Position numbers and translations under genes: made by a program
The notes under the pieces: model-generated
The model's input: the letters and a program-made list of their open reading frames with translations, nothing else
What the model was told of the DNA's origin: nothing
The model's database searches: none
From: an uncultured Opitutia bacterium
Lineage (GTDB): Bacteria; Verrucomicrobiota; Verrucomicrobiia; Opitutales; Opitutaceae
DNA: 64,000 nt
Direction: 5' to 3'
Assembly: GCA_903840415.1 (NCBI GenBank)
Contig: CAIMFY010000051.1
Span: 62,001 to 126,000 of the forward strand
Shown here: positions 18,257 through 27,413 of the stretch, one piece after another
How the letters are laid out: each line of letters begins with the position of its first letter
How positions within the stretch are numbered: position 1 is the stretch's first letter

Positions 18257-19336
18257 ATGCCACGAATTTCCATGCTTGCCCGTTTTCTCACCCGCTTTGT
18301 CCTACCGTTTTATCTCATTGCTTCTCTTCGTGCTGAGGTTTTGAAACCGCGTGTCGTCGTCGTGACGATGTTTGAACAAGGCGCCGACACCGGCGACAAG
18401 CCGGGCGAATTTCAATTCTGGGTCGAGCGCGAGCATCTCGACCGCATCATCCCGGTGCCGGCCGCGTTTCATTCCGTCCGCGCAAACGCCGACGGCACCG
18501 TCATCGGCATCGTCACGGGCGGCGGAAACACCAACGCGGCCGCCAGCATCATGGCCCTCGGCCTCGATCCCCAGTTTGATTTGCGCCAAAGCTACTGGCT
18601 CGTCGCCGGCATCGCCGGCGTCGATCCCGCGGACGCCTCGATCGGATCGGCGGTGTGGGCCGACTACGTCGTCGACGGCGATCTGGCGCACGAGATCGAT
18701 GCCCGCGAGATGCCTGCGGACTGGAAGACCGGTTACGTGCCGCTGGGCAAAACGAAACCCTACGAGCAGCCACCGCTCGTGCAGGACTACGCCGCCGGCC
18801 AGTTCTACCAGCTTGATTCAGGGCTGGTGCACTGGGCGTTTGAACTTACGCGCGACACACCGTTGGTTGACAACGAGCAGATGAAAAAGCGCCGCGAGAC
18901 TTACACCGACACGCCCAACGCCATGCGCCCTCCCTTCGTCACCATCGGCGCCAACCTCGCCTCCTCCACCTATTGGCACGGCCGGTTACTCAACCAATGG
19001 GCCAACGCGTGGATCAATTATTACACGCAGGGCCGCGCCAACTATGTCACGACTGCGATGGAAGACAGCGGCACGCTCCGCTCGCTCACCAATCTCCAGC
19101 GCGCAGGAAAGGTGGATGCGAAACGCGTCCTCGTCCTCCGCACCGCCAGCAACTACGACATGCAATGGCCCGGAGGCAGCGCCTCTGACAGCATGAGCGG
19201 TGAATCGCTTGGCATCTATAGCGCCTACCTGCCGTCACTCGAAGCCGCTTATCGCGTCGGCAGCCGTGTCGTTCACGAACTCGTCGCGCATTGGGATCGT
19301 TTCGCGACCACACTGCCGACCGTCGAACGAAAATAG
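18257..19336 (+). CDS. Exported purine nucleoside permease-family (NUP) protein
   Basis: A 359-residue protein of the NUP family, named after the Candida nucleoside permease but structurally related to nucleoside phosphorylases. It starts with a signal peptide (FLTRFVLPFYLIASLRAEVL). Family markers are VVVVTMFEQGADTGDKPGE, GIVTGGGNTNAAASIMALG, the phosphorylase-like YWLVAGIAGVDPADASIGS, and VTTAMEDSGTL near residue 260, which resembles a nucleoside-phosphorylase base-binding segment. Without membrane helices beyond the signal it is most likely a periplasmic nucleoside-binding or nucleoside-cleaving protein. The next gene encodes a hypoxanthine/guanine-type permease 37 bases on, so the pair could release and import purine bases. 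Confidence 0.85.
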   Translation: MPRISMLARFLTRFVLPFYLIASLRAEVLKPRVVVVTMFEQGADTGDKPGEFQFWVEREHLDRIIPVPAAFHSVRANADGTVIGIVTGGGNTNAAASIMALGLDPQFDLRQSYWLVAGIAGVDPADASIGSAVWADYVVDGDLAHEIDAREMPADWKTGYVPLGKTKPYEQPPLVQDYAAGQFYQLDSGLVHWAFELTRDTPLVDNEQMKKRRETYTDTPNAMRPPFVTIGANLASSTYWHGRLLNQWANAWINYYTQGRANYVTTAMEDSGTLRSLTNLQRAGKVDAKRVLVLRTASNYDMQWPGGSASDSMSGESLGIYSAYLPSLEAAYRVGSRVVHELVAHWDRFATTLPTVERK

Positions 19337-19373
19337 TTTTACCCCGCACCGACTCATTCCCGCTCAATCGCCC

Positions 19374-20708
19374 ATGCTCCAACGGCTCTTCAAGCTCGGT
19401 CAGAACCACACGACCGTCGGCCGCGAACTCGCCGCCGGTCTCACAACGTTTGCCGCGATGGCCTATATCCTCGCGGTCAACCCCGCGATCCTCGCCAACA
19501 CCGGCATGGACAAGGGCGCGCTCGTCACCGTCACCGCGATCACCGCGGCTACGGCGACGCTCCTGATGGCGCTGCTCACCAACTACCCGATCGCGCTCGC
19601 GCCGGGCATGGGCATCAACGCCTTTTTCACGTTTACGATTTGCCTGGGCCGCGGCGTGCCGTGGTCGGAAGCGCTCGGCATGGTGTTCATCAACGGCGTG
19701 GTGTTTCTCGCGCTCTCCATCACCGGCGTGCGCGAGAAAATCATCGCCGCGATCCCCGCTCATCTGAAGATCGCCGTCACCTGCGGCATCGGACTGTTCA
19801 TCGCATTCATCGGTCTTAAAAACGGAGGTGTGATCGTGAAAAACGACGCGACCTTCGTCTCACATGGTGATTTCTCGTCCGGGCCCGTCGCCCTCTGCCT
19901 CATCGGAATCGCGCTCACTGCGATCTTGGTCGCCCGCCGCGTGCCCGGTGCGATCGTGGTGAGCATCGCGATCGTCACGCTGGCGGGTCTCGTGGTGCCG
20001 GCGGGCGGTGGCGCGCACGTTACGCAATTGCCAGCGAGCATTTTCTCGCTGCCGGCGTCGCCGGCACCGGTGTTCCTCAAACTCACTTTTCACTTTCTCA
20101 CTAGTTCCAACGCCATCTTCATGGCGCTACCACTTATCCTGACGTTGCTCCTCGTCGATATGTTCGACAACATCGGCACCCTCATCGGCGTGACGAAGCG
20201 CGCGGGTTTTCTTCGCGCCGACGGCACGTTGCCCAAGGCCGGCCGCGCCCTACTGGCCGACTCGATCGCGACGATTCTGAGCGCGCTCTGTGGCACCTCA
20301 ACTGTCGTCAGCTACATTGAGTCCGCCTCGGGCGTAGAAGCGGGTGGCCGCACCGGCCTCACGACGGTCACAACCGCCGTGCTGATGTTGCTCGCGCTGT
20401 TTCTCACGCCACTAATTTTGATCATCCCGGCCGCCGCGACGGCGCCGGCGCTCGTGATTGTCGGCGTTTTCATGATGCAGTCGGTCGTCGAGATCGACAT
20501 GAAGGATTTCAAAGTCGCCGCACCCGCTGTGCTCACGATGCTGGCAATCCCGCTCACGTTCAGTATCGCCGAGGGAATTGGTCTCGGGCTCATCTGTGCT
20601 TCCCTTCTGGCGCTAGCACTCGGTGAACCCAAGAAAATGACCGCCCTCGGCTATGGTGTCGCCGCAGTTTTCCTCGCCGAGTTCTTCCACATCTGGCCGT
20701 TTAGCTGA
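19374..20708 (+). CDS. AzgA-type NCS2 purine permease (hypoxanthine/guanine/adenine)
   Basis: A 444-residue inner-membrane nucleobase permease. It starts MLQRLFKLGQNHTTVGRELA, and the AzgA signatures ELAAGLTTFAAMAYILAVNP, ALAPGMGINAFFTFTICLG, DMFDNIGTLIGVTKRAGF and STVVSYIESASGVEAGGRTGL are all present. About 12 or more hydrophobic segments are visible. Family members (AzgA, GhxP/GhxQ, PurP) import guanine, hypoxanthine or adenine with protons. It is placed directly after the NUP gene in an apparent operon. Its last ~180 codons recur, diverged and broken, at 27414-27962. Confidence 0.92.
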   Translation: MLQRLFKLGQNHTTVGRELAAGLTTFAAMAYILAVNPAILANTGMDKGALVTVTAITAATATLLMALLTNYPIALAPGMGINAFFTFTICLGRGVPWSEALGMVFINGVVFLALSITGVREKIIAAIPAHLKIAVTCGIGLFIAFIGLKNGGVIVKNDATFVSHGDFSSGPVALCLIGIALTAILVARRVPGAIVVSIAIVTLAGLVVPAGGGAHVTQLPASIFSLPASPAPVFLKLTFHFLTSSNAIFMALPLILTLLLVDMFDNIGTLIGVTKRAGFLRADGTLPKAGRALLADSIATILSALCGTSTVVSYIESASGVEAGGRTGLTTVTTAVLMLLALFLTPLILIIPAAATAPALVIVGVFMMQSVVEIDMKDFKVAAPAVLTMLAIPLTFSIAEGIGLGLICASLLALALGEPKKMTALGYGVAAVFLAEFFHIWPFS

Positions 20709-20917
20709 GCACGAACCAAGAGGTGACGGTCCTCAGCGAACTTGCGGCGAATCACTACATCACAATAGAGCCCCTGATTTGTAACCGAAGCTCTGGTGCA
20801 AGATTTTCACCTCGAAGTTGAGTTCACTTGCGTGCTCACAGCCTTGCGTTGAAAATCATTTCCCGCGCTTTCGTCCGGTTCGCTGATCGTCGTCTGCAAC
20901 AATTTCCAACCTACCCC

Positions 20918-23188
20918 ATGCGCCAATGGCTCTCGGCCAAATTATCCGCACTGTTTGGTCTGAATTTGCTGATGGGTGCGATTTTCACTTGGTCGCCGGC
21001 CGCGGAACCAAATTTTGCCTATCGCAACCCGGCACTGTCCGTTGATGATCGCCTCCGCGACCTCGTGAGTCGCATGACGGTGGCCGAAAAGGCGCGACAG
21101 CTCGACATGTATGACGGCTGCAAGTCGTTTCTCAACGCCAAAGCTTTGATCAAACGCGGACGCTCCAAGCCCGATGCGGTGCTCGATCTTCAACAAGCCG
21201 CCAAATCGTTTGGCACGCTGGGTGCCGGCGCAATCCATGACCTGTATCCCTCGGCGTTTGTTTATAACGCCGCCCAAGCCTGGGTCATTCAATCGAACCG
21301 GCTCGGCATTCCAGCGCTATTCATTGAGGAAGGTCTGCATGGCTATATGGGTGTTAACCAGACAGTATTTCCCCAAAGTATAAATCTGGCCACGACTTGG
21401 AGCACGCAACTTGCACAGGACACGGGCGCAGCGATCGCCGCCGAAGCCAGAGCCGGTGGAGTCCACATGATCCTCGGTCCGGTGCTGGACGTCGCTCGCG
21501 ATCCTCGCTGGGGGCGAGCGGAGGAGGATTTCGGCGAGGATCCGTTTCTAACCGGGCAACTCGGGCTGGCGATGGTTCGCGGCATGCAGGGCGATTCACT
21601 CGATACGAACCACACCTGCATTGCCGAACCCAAGCATTTTGCCGGACACGGATCGCCGGAAAGCGGACTCAATACTTCGCCGGTCCATGCCGGGGAGCGA
21701 GAGGTCCGCAGTGTCATGCTAAAATCCTTCGAACCGGCGGTGCGCGAGGGCCATGCCATGAGCATCATGGCTGCCTATCATGACATTGATGGAGTCCCGT
21801 GCGCGGGAAATCCATGGCTCTTGAACACGGTTCTGCGGCAGGAATGGGGCTTTCAAGGGTTTGTTCTCTCGGACCTCGGGGCGATTCGGCGCCTTTACAG
21901 CAGCCACCATGTCGCGGGCTCAGCGCACGAAGCCGTCTGCCTCGCGATAAATTCCGGCGTGGACATGCAGTTCTACGACTTCGACCACGACACGTTCCAG
22001 AATGCGATCTGTGACGGCGTGAAGAGCGGACAGATTTCACAGTCCACGCTCGACGCTGCAGTCTCCCGCGTGCTTCGCCTCAAACTTCTTCTCGGCCTTT
22101 TCGACCACCCCTTCGCGGATCAGACATTGGACCCGAAGGTGCGGCGTTCTCCGGCGCATCTTGCTCTGTCGCTCGACGTGGCACGGCAATCGATGTGCCT
22201 TTTAAAAAACGAAGGGGCATTGCTGCCGCTCAAGAAGAATCTTTCTAAGATCGCCGTGATCGGACCCAACGCCAGCTTGCCCTGCCTTGGTGACTATGCC
22301 GATGCGGCTACGCCCGACGTGAAATTCGGTATGATCGAGCAGATCAAGCAACTGGTCGGGGCCGGGACGCAGTTGTTCGCAAGCGATGGCGCGAAGATCG
22401 ATGAGGCCGTCGCGCTCGCTAAGGACGCCGACGTGGTTATACTCGCTCTCGGCGAAAACAACATCATTTCGGGCGAAGGCCACGATCGGTTGGATCTTGG
22501 ATTGCCTGGCAACCAGCAGGACCTGCTCGAGGCTGTCGCCAAGACGGGCAAACCGTTGGTCTTGGTGCTGCAGAATGGCCGAGCCCTTTGCCTGCCGTGG
22601 GCGGCCCAGCACGTGCCAGTTATCCTCGAAGCCTGGTTTGCCGGTGAATACAGCGGCCAAGCCATCGCTGAAACGCTCTTCGGCGAAAACAATCCGTCAG
22701 GCCGGCTGACGGTGACTTTTCCGAAATCGGTTGGGCAGCTTCCGGTCTTCTACAATCACGCTCCATCCAAGGGTAAGAAATACGCTGATGGTAACGCCAT
22801 GCCCCAATTTGCCTTCGGACTTGGGCTCAGTTACACGACCTTTGAGTATGCCCATCTCAGGGTTGCTGCACCGTCGACTGGCAGCGGCGACGATGTCGTG
22901 GTGTCCTTCGATTTGATCAACACCGGAGCGCGTGGCGGTGACGAAGTCTGTCAGCTGTATGTTAGGCAGACGACCGCGAGTGTCGCTACGTCCATGCAGT
23001 CCCTGAAGGCGTTTTCTCGAGTTCACCTGCAGGCAGGCGACTCGAAAACAGTAACGCTTCGGGTAAAACAATCGGACTTGGCAATCTGGGGAGCCAATCG
23101 CGAGTGGAAAGTCGAGCCGGGCGATTTCACGGTAACAGTGGGAGGCAGCTCCGAAGGTGGGCTCTCCGCGGCGTTTGCCGTTCACTGA
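20918..23188 (+). CDS. Exported GH3 beta-glycosidase
   Basis: A 756-residue GH3 enzyme, probably a beta-glucosidase or beta-xylosidase. The ATG at 20918 is preferred over an upstream TTG because it begins a signal peptide (MRQWLSAKLSALFGLNLLMG, cut near WSPAAE). The TIM barrel includes LGPVLDVARDPRWGRAEEDFGED and KHFAGHGSPESGLN. The nucleophile Asp is in GFVLSDLGAI near residue 320. The alpha/beta sandwich domain starts at SMCLLKNEGALLPLKK, and a fibronectin-III-like C-terminus follows (VVVSFDLINTGARGGDEV). About 210 bases without a gene separate it from azgA. It forms a cassette with GH92 and ThuA genes; substrate specificity cannot be read from sequence. Confidence 0.9.
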   Translation: MRQWLSAKLSALFGLNLLMGAIFTWSPAAEPNFAYRNPALSVDDRLRDLVSRMTVAEKARQLDMYDGCKSFLNAKALIKRGRSKPDAVLDLQQAAKSFGTLGAGAIHDLYPSAFVYNAAQAWVIQSNRLGIPALFIEEGLHGYMGVNQTVFPQSINLATTWSTQLAQDTGAAIAAEARAGGVHMILGPVLDVARDPRWGRAEEDFGEDPFLTGQLGLAMVRGMQGDSLDTNHTCIAEPKHFAGHGSPESGLNTSPVHAGEREVRSVMLKSFEPAVREGHAMSIMAAYHDIDGVPCAGNPWLLNTVLRQEWGFQGFVLSDLGAIRRLYSSHHVAGSAHEAVCLAINSGVDMQFYDFDHDTFQNAICDGVKSGQISQSTLDAAVSRVLRLKLLLGLFDHPFADQTLDPKVRRSPAHLALSLDVARQSMCLLKNEGALLPLKKNLSKIAVIGPNASLPCLGDYADAATPDVKFGMIEQIKQLVGAGTQLFASDGAKIDEAVALAKDADVVILALGENNIISGEGHDRLDLGLPGNQQDLLEAVAKTGKPLVLVLQNGRALCLPWAAQHVPVILEAWFAGEYSGQAIAETLFGENNPSGRLTVTFPKSVGQLPVFYNHAPSKGKKYADGNAMPQFAFGLGLSYTTFEYAHLRVAAPSTGSGDDVVVSFDLINTGARGGDEVCQLYVRQTTASVATSMQSLKAFSRVHLQAGDSKTVTLRVKQSDLAIWGANREWKVEPGDFTVTVGGSSEGGLSAAFAVH

Positions 23189-23362
23189 ACTGCATAGGTG
23201 CAAGGGCATCGTGGACAGAGGCTATAGTTGGGCAGCCGTTTCTGATCGTTTGGTGCTGAAACAGCAAACGAGCCCACGGCGCCGACTGGGATCGTCTGGG
23301 TGCTTTGGGCTGGTAAGCATTAAGTTGGATCGGCACTCGTATTGCCCCCGCCCGCTTCCTCC

Positions 23363-25714
23363 ATGCCCGAATCCGCCAGCCAAGCCGTATGGCCAAACTA
23401 CGCATCGCCGGAGGCGGACGTGGCGAGGTTCTGGCGCCTGCTTTTGCGCGGCCTCAGCTTGATGCTGCTCACTGTGAGCGTTGGCTATTCGCAGAATCTT
23501 GCCGATCTGCCCGATCCGCTGGTTGGAACGTGGTCAACTTTTGAACTTTCACACGGCAACACCTATCCGGGGGTATTTACTCCGTTCGGCATGATTGGTT
23601 GGACCGCGCAGACGAGCGAGGGAGGGCGCCCCTACCAATATTTCAACGGGACAATCCAAGGCTTTCTCGCGACGCATCGTCCGTCCGCTTGGATGGCAGA
23701 CTACGGCGCGTTTTCGCTGATGCCCGGCACAGGAAAACTCAAGGTGGAGCCGGGCGCACGCCTGTCACATTTCAAACACGAAAACGAAGTGGCCCTGCCC
23801 TATCGCTACTCAGTATTCCTCGACGAATGTCATGTTAAGGTCGAGATGGCCCCGGCCTCGCATTGCGCCGCGTTCCGCTTCACCTTTACCAGCACGGATG
23901 AGGCCTACATCGTGCTGGACGCCATGAAAGGCGGCGGCACGGTGCAAATCCATCCTGAAAACCATACGATTACCGGCACAAATGCCTCCATCCGGAAGAA
24001 CAGTGCGCCCGGCTTCACCCAGTATTTTTTCTTAGTCTTCGACCACGCCTTTTCTCGGTCCGGCACATGGGAAATTCCGGAAGAACGGCAAGCTCCTGCC
24101 AGCGCGGAACCCGTCGCCGCGCTTGTATCCAACTTAGCCCGGCGCAAGGGCAACCATGTCGGTGCCTACGTGGGCTTTGCCGCACGCGAAGGCGAAGCGG
24201 TGTCAGTGCGGGTTGGGGTCTCGCTGATCAGCGTCGAGCAAGCTGAGCGCAATCTACGGACCGAAATAGGGGATGAGGGTTTCGACCCCGCCGCGGCCCG
24301 CGCCAAAGCCGTATGGGAACAGCAACTCGGCAAATTGGAAGTGCACGGCGGCACGGCTGCAGCGCGAAAGACCTTCTATACCGCTCTGTATCGCGCCGTG
24401 CAGTTTCCGCATCTGCTTCATGAGACCGATGGCACCGGCAAGATGATTCACTGGAGTCCCTACGATGGTAAAGTGCATGAGGGTGAGATGTTCGCTGACA
24501 CGGGATTTTGGGATACTTTTCGCGCGCAGTTTCCGCTGCTGACCATCATCGAGCCAAAGCGGGATGCCGAAATCATCCGGGCCATGCTCCACGCCTACGA
24601 CGAGGGAGGATTCATCCCAAAATGGCCCAACCCCGGAGAAAGCAACGTCATGATCGGCACCCATGGCGATTCGGTAGTCGCTGACGCCTATCTGAAAGGC
24701 ATCCGGGATTTTGATGCCACCAAGGCTTACGCGGCCCTGCACAAGGACGCCACCGTTCCCGGGTCGCCACCATTCAAGGCGCGCAGTGGTCTGGAGGATT
24801 ACATCCGCCTGGGCTACGTTCCCTCTGATCGGGGCGTCCGCGAGTCAGTCTCGTGCACTTTGGAGTATGCCTATGACGATTTTGCTGTGGCGGAGATGGC
24901 TCGAGCGCTCGGCCATGAGAGCGACTATGTGACGTTCATGGCGCGCAGTAAAAACTACCGCCACCTATACGACGCGACGGTTGGATTCATGCGCGGGCGT
25001 AAGGGTGACGGAGCGTGGCTTGAGCCTTTCGATCCGCTAGCTTGGGGCGGGGTTTATACCGAAGGCAACGCCTGGCAATGGCTCTGGTCCGTGCAGCAGG
25101 ACGTGCCCGGGCTCATCGAACTGCTCGGCGGACGCGACGCGTTCATCCGGAAACTGGATGCGCTATTCAGTGCCACGAGCGATTTCAGCGTGGGCGGCTA
25201 CGGCCGGGTGATTCACGAGATGACCGAAGCCAAAATGGCGGGCCTCGGTCAGTATGCTCACATCAACGAACCAGTTCATCACGTGATTTATCTCTATTGC
25301 TACGTTGGACAGCCATGGAAAACCCAGCGCTGGGTGCGCAAGGTAGAGGATGAACAATACAAGCCGGGTCCGGCCGGTTGGCTCGGGGATGAAGATACCG
25401 GACAGATGTCGTCGTGGTATATTTTCAGTTCGCTCGGATTCTACCCCGTGCTGCCCGGCCAGCCTATCTATGCCCTCGGCAGCCCTCAATTCGATCGGGC
25501 GATCCTGCATTTAGAGAACGGCCGCAATTTCTCGGTGGAAGCGGAGAAGACGCGCCCCGATGATATTTATGTTCAGTCAGTCACTCTGAATGGCGCACCG
25601 TTGAATCGGCCCTGGATATACCACAGCGAAATTGTCTCTGGAGGAGTCCTTCGATTTCACCTGGGCCCGCAGCCCAACATGCAATGGGGCACCGAAAGTA
25701 TGCCGAAGCCCTGA
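23363..25714 (+). CDS. GH92 alpha-mannosidase-family protein
   Basis: A 783-residue exo-alpha-mannosidase-like enzyme acting on mannose-containing glycans, calcium-dependent in characterised members. The start at 23363 gives a long n-region and a hydrophobic signal segment (GLSLMLLTVSVGYSQ). The N-terminal beta domain starts at DPLVGTWSTFELSHGNTYPG. The (alpha/alpha)6 domain contains GEMFADTGFWDTFRAQFPL, MIGTHGDSVVADAYLKG and HINEPVHHVIYLYCY. The family signature GDEDTGQMSSWYIFSSLGFYPV is intact. It lies 174 bases after GH3 in the same direction. Export suggests periplasmic or surface action. Confidence 0.92.
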   Translation: MPESASQAVWPNYASPEADVARFWRLLLRGLSLMLLTVSVGYSQNLADLPDPLVGTWSTFELSHGNTYPGVFTPFGMIGWTAQTSEGGRPYQYFNGTIQGFLATHRPSAWMADYGAFSLMPGTGKLKVEPGARLSHFKHENEVALPYRYSVFLDECHVKVEMAPASHCAAFRFTFTSTDEAYIVLDAMKGGGTVQIHPENHTITGTNASIRKNSAPGFTQYFFLVFDHAFSRSGTWEIPEERQAPASAEPVAALVSNLARRKGNHVGAYVGFAAREGEAVSVRVGVSLISVEQAERNLRTEIGDEGFDPAAARAKAVWEQQLGKLEVHGGTAAARKTFYTALYRAVQFPHLLHETDGTGKMIHWSPYDGKVHEGEMFADTGFWDTFRAQFPLLTIIEPKRDAEIIRAMLHAYDEGGFIPKWPNPGESNVMIGTHGDSVVADAYLKGIRDFDATKAYAALHKDATVPGSPPFKARSGLEDYIRLGYVPSDRGVRESVSCTLEYAYDDFAVAEMARALGHESDYVTFMARSKNYRHLYDATVGFMRGRKGDGAWLEPFDPLAWGGVYTEGNAWQWLWSVQQDVPGLIELLGGRDAFIRKLDALFSATSDFSVGGYGRVIHEMTEAKMAGLGQYAHINEPVHHVIYLYCYVGQPWKTQRWVRKVEDEQYKPGPAGWLGDEDTGQMSSWYIFSSLGFYPVLPGQPIYALGSPQFDRAILHLENGRNFSVEAEKTRPDDIYVQSVTLNGAPLNRPWIYHSEIVSGGVLRFHLGPQPNMQWGTESMPKP

Positions 25715-26103
25715 CAAAGGCTATTAGTTCTTAAGGTCCAGGCTCTGCCCAAAGCGAATTTCCAATAGCTCGGGTTCGCTCAGTTGTAGTTGTCGAAATT
25801 CCCGCATTGCGCAGGCATTCGAGAGGCGTTCGTTCTCAGCCCGCAATCTTGGTCATTGAACCCAATGTGCTTGGCCTTCGTTTCGATACGCGCCGTTTCG
25901 ATCAATAGGAAGAACGTGGGCGGCCGCAATTAAGGCAAGACTACCTTCAATCGCGAACTGTGAGGAGGCTAGACCATCAAAGTTGAGACCAAGACGGGGA
26001 TAGTGTTCCGAGAAAAACTCACCCCATCCGCCATCCAGGCGGACACCGTTCGTCTGACATGCGTTCTCGATCGTCTGGCCCTGCGCGTAACGCACCTACA
26101 GCG
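25715..26103. other. 389-base stretch without an intact gene
   Basis: Between GH92 and the convergent ThuA gene. No convincing terminator or RNA is seen. The right-hand part contains an open minus-strand frame that looks like a gene remnant (annotated separately); the left 140 bases hold nothing recognisable. It looks more AT-rich than the surrounding genes by eye. Confidence 0.5.
25853..26095 (-). pseudogene. Possible gene remnant of unknown origin
   Basis: An open minus-strand frame of 80 residues beginning at a GTG immediately preceded by an in-frame TAG, eight bases past the ThuA stop. The protein is compositionally gene-like (GQTIENACQTNGVRLDGGWG, then HYPRLGLNFDGLASSQFAIE) but lacks a plausible start region. 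After about residue 60 it turns less convincing. I do not recognise the family. It could be the middle of a degraded gene truncated when the ThuA gene was placed beside it. Chance open frame is the alternative. Confidence 0.3.
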
Positions 26104-27057
26104 TCAATTGACCGCCTGTGGCTTAGCGTCACCCTGGGCCATACCCAACGACCACAGGATGCCTCCGAGCAAATGCTCCTGGTAACGAGAGGCGACGTCG
26201 GTTCCATTCTTACGGACGCCATTCAGCATGGCGCCAGGGTCCCAGACGTCTTCGCGATGGCCGAGCGACGTGTAGAATACGCGGCCTTGCCCGAAATTCT
26301 TGCACCACGAAACCGGATAATCGCCCGGCGTCTTGTCGTTCGGATTGCTGTCAAGCGTGAGCAAGCCATGGACCTTGGCGCGCGCGAAATTTTTGAACTG
26401 GTAGATTTCGTCGAACACCGTCCATTTTGCAGGCAGCGGTTTCGTCGCTGCATGCGCTGGATCCTGATTGATGCAATCGACCGAAACCTGTGGGCCGTGC
26501 CGCGAGAATTCGCCACCAATCATCGCGATAAACGGCGGAAAGCCGTGAAACGTGTCGGTCGCCGCATGCACGCCGATGAACGCGTGGCCGGCACCGATCC
26601 AATCGATGAATCCTTGTTTGTCCGGCAGCGGCAGGTCGCCGGTCGTGCTGTCGAAGACGACGCCATCATAGGACCGCAGATTCTCAGGGCTGAGTTTTTG
26701 CAACGCCGTCACGACGGTCGCAATCCAGACTGTGTGCGCGGCCTGATACGATCTATTCTCCTCCACCCACTTTGCCATCGCAGCGAGAAATGCCGGCGCT
26801 TTGTCACCGTCCGGGCCGACCTTCGGTTTCGACGGTGCCTTGGGTTCGCCCGGCGGCTGGCGCACAAAATCGACGGCGAACTGGCCGCTTTGCGTCGCTA
26901 GTTTTTCGAGCACCTGTTCCGACAGCGGAATGCAGCTGTGGCGAAATCCGGTCGTCACCGTCACGACCAGCAATTTTTTCGGTGCGGCCGTGCCAATCGC
27001 CGGAAACGAAAGGGCCGCAATGAATGGCAGGAGCAGAAAACGGAAAAGCAGTTTCAT
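26104..27057 (-). CDS. Exported ThuA-domain protein
   Basis: A 317-residue protein with a signal peptide (MKLLFRFLLLPFIAALSFPA, cut near GTAAP) followed by a ThuA domain, a glutamine-amidotransferase-like fold common in planctomycetal and verrucomicrobial carbohydrate loci. The typical core is present: VVTVTTGFRHSCIPLSEQVL, YDGVVFDSTTGDLPLPD, then AFIGVHAATDTFHGFPPF, and the C-terminal GRVFYTSLGHREDVWD. In other bacteria ThuA is tied to trehalose/disaccharide use through keto-sugars, but the enzymatic activity of exported ThuA proteins is poorly defined. It runs convergent to GH92 and closes the glycan cassette. Confidence 0.85.
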   Translation of the reverse strand: MKLLFRFLLLPFIAALSFPAIGTAAPKKLLVVTVTTGFRHSCIPLSEQVLEKLATQSGQFAVDFVRQPPGEPKAPSKPKVGPDGDKAPAFLAAMAKWVEENRSYQAAHTVWIATVVTALQKLSPENLRSYDGVVFDSTTGDLPLPDKQGFIDWIGAGHAFIGVHAATDTFHGFPPFIAMIGGEFSRHGPQVSVDCINQDPAHAATKPLPAKWTVFDEIYQFKNFARAKVHGLLTLDSNPNDKTPGDYPVSWCKNFGQGRVFYTSLGHREDVWDPGAMLNGVRKNGTDVASRYQEHLLGGILWSLGMAQGDAKPQAVN

Positions 27058-27413
27058 TGAAGGTGAAGTTAAGGTGGGACCAATCTTACAACGGGTGCGA
27101 AACTGACTTCCAAAAGCATTTACTTCGTCATCCCGTGCCCATTTCTAATTTCTTCAGACTGGAATATCGTGCACCGGTGACCGGAATCACACAACGCTCA
27201 AATTTACCCGCTAGAGGTTCGGCGCGCGAAACAGAGGCGGCCACTTGCGCGTCACCCTTGAAGACGGAATCGCTGGGGACGTTCCTATGAACCCGGATTC
27301 TGGGATTAATCCCACGCGGTATCGTCAACGACTGCAATTGCCCGGCTTCGGAAAGCGCTCCGAGAAGCCCTGGCAGGGTCTCTATTATTTCGCACGGTTC
27401 AGCGGAGCGCACA
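27058..27413. other. 356-base gene-free junction
   Basis: Between the start of the ThuA gene and the first base homologous to azgA (27414). It must hold the ThuA promoter on the minus strand. I find no intact gene, no inverted repeats typical of an insertion sequence end, and no terminator. The homology to azgA begins abruptly at CGACAACATCGGCACC, marking a rearrangement breakpoint. Confidence 0.5.

Noticed and set aside
26104-27057. ThuA protein as a trehalose-pathway gene
   Set aside because: The exported ThuA domain alone, with no trehalose genes nearby, does not support that assignment.
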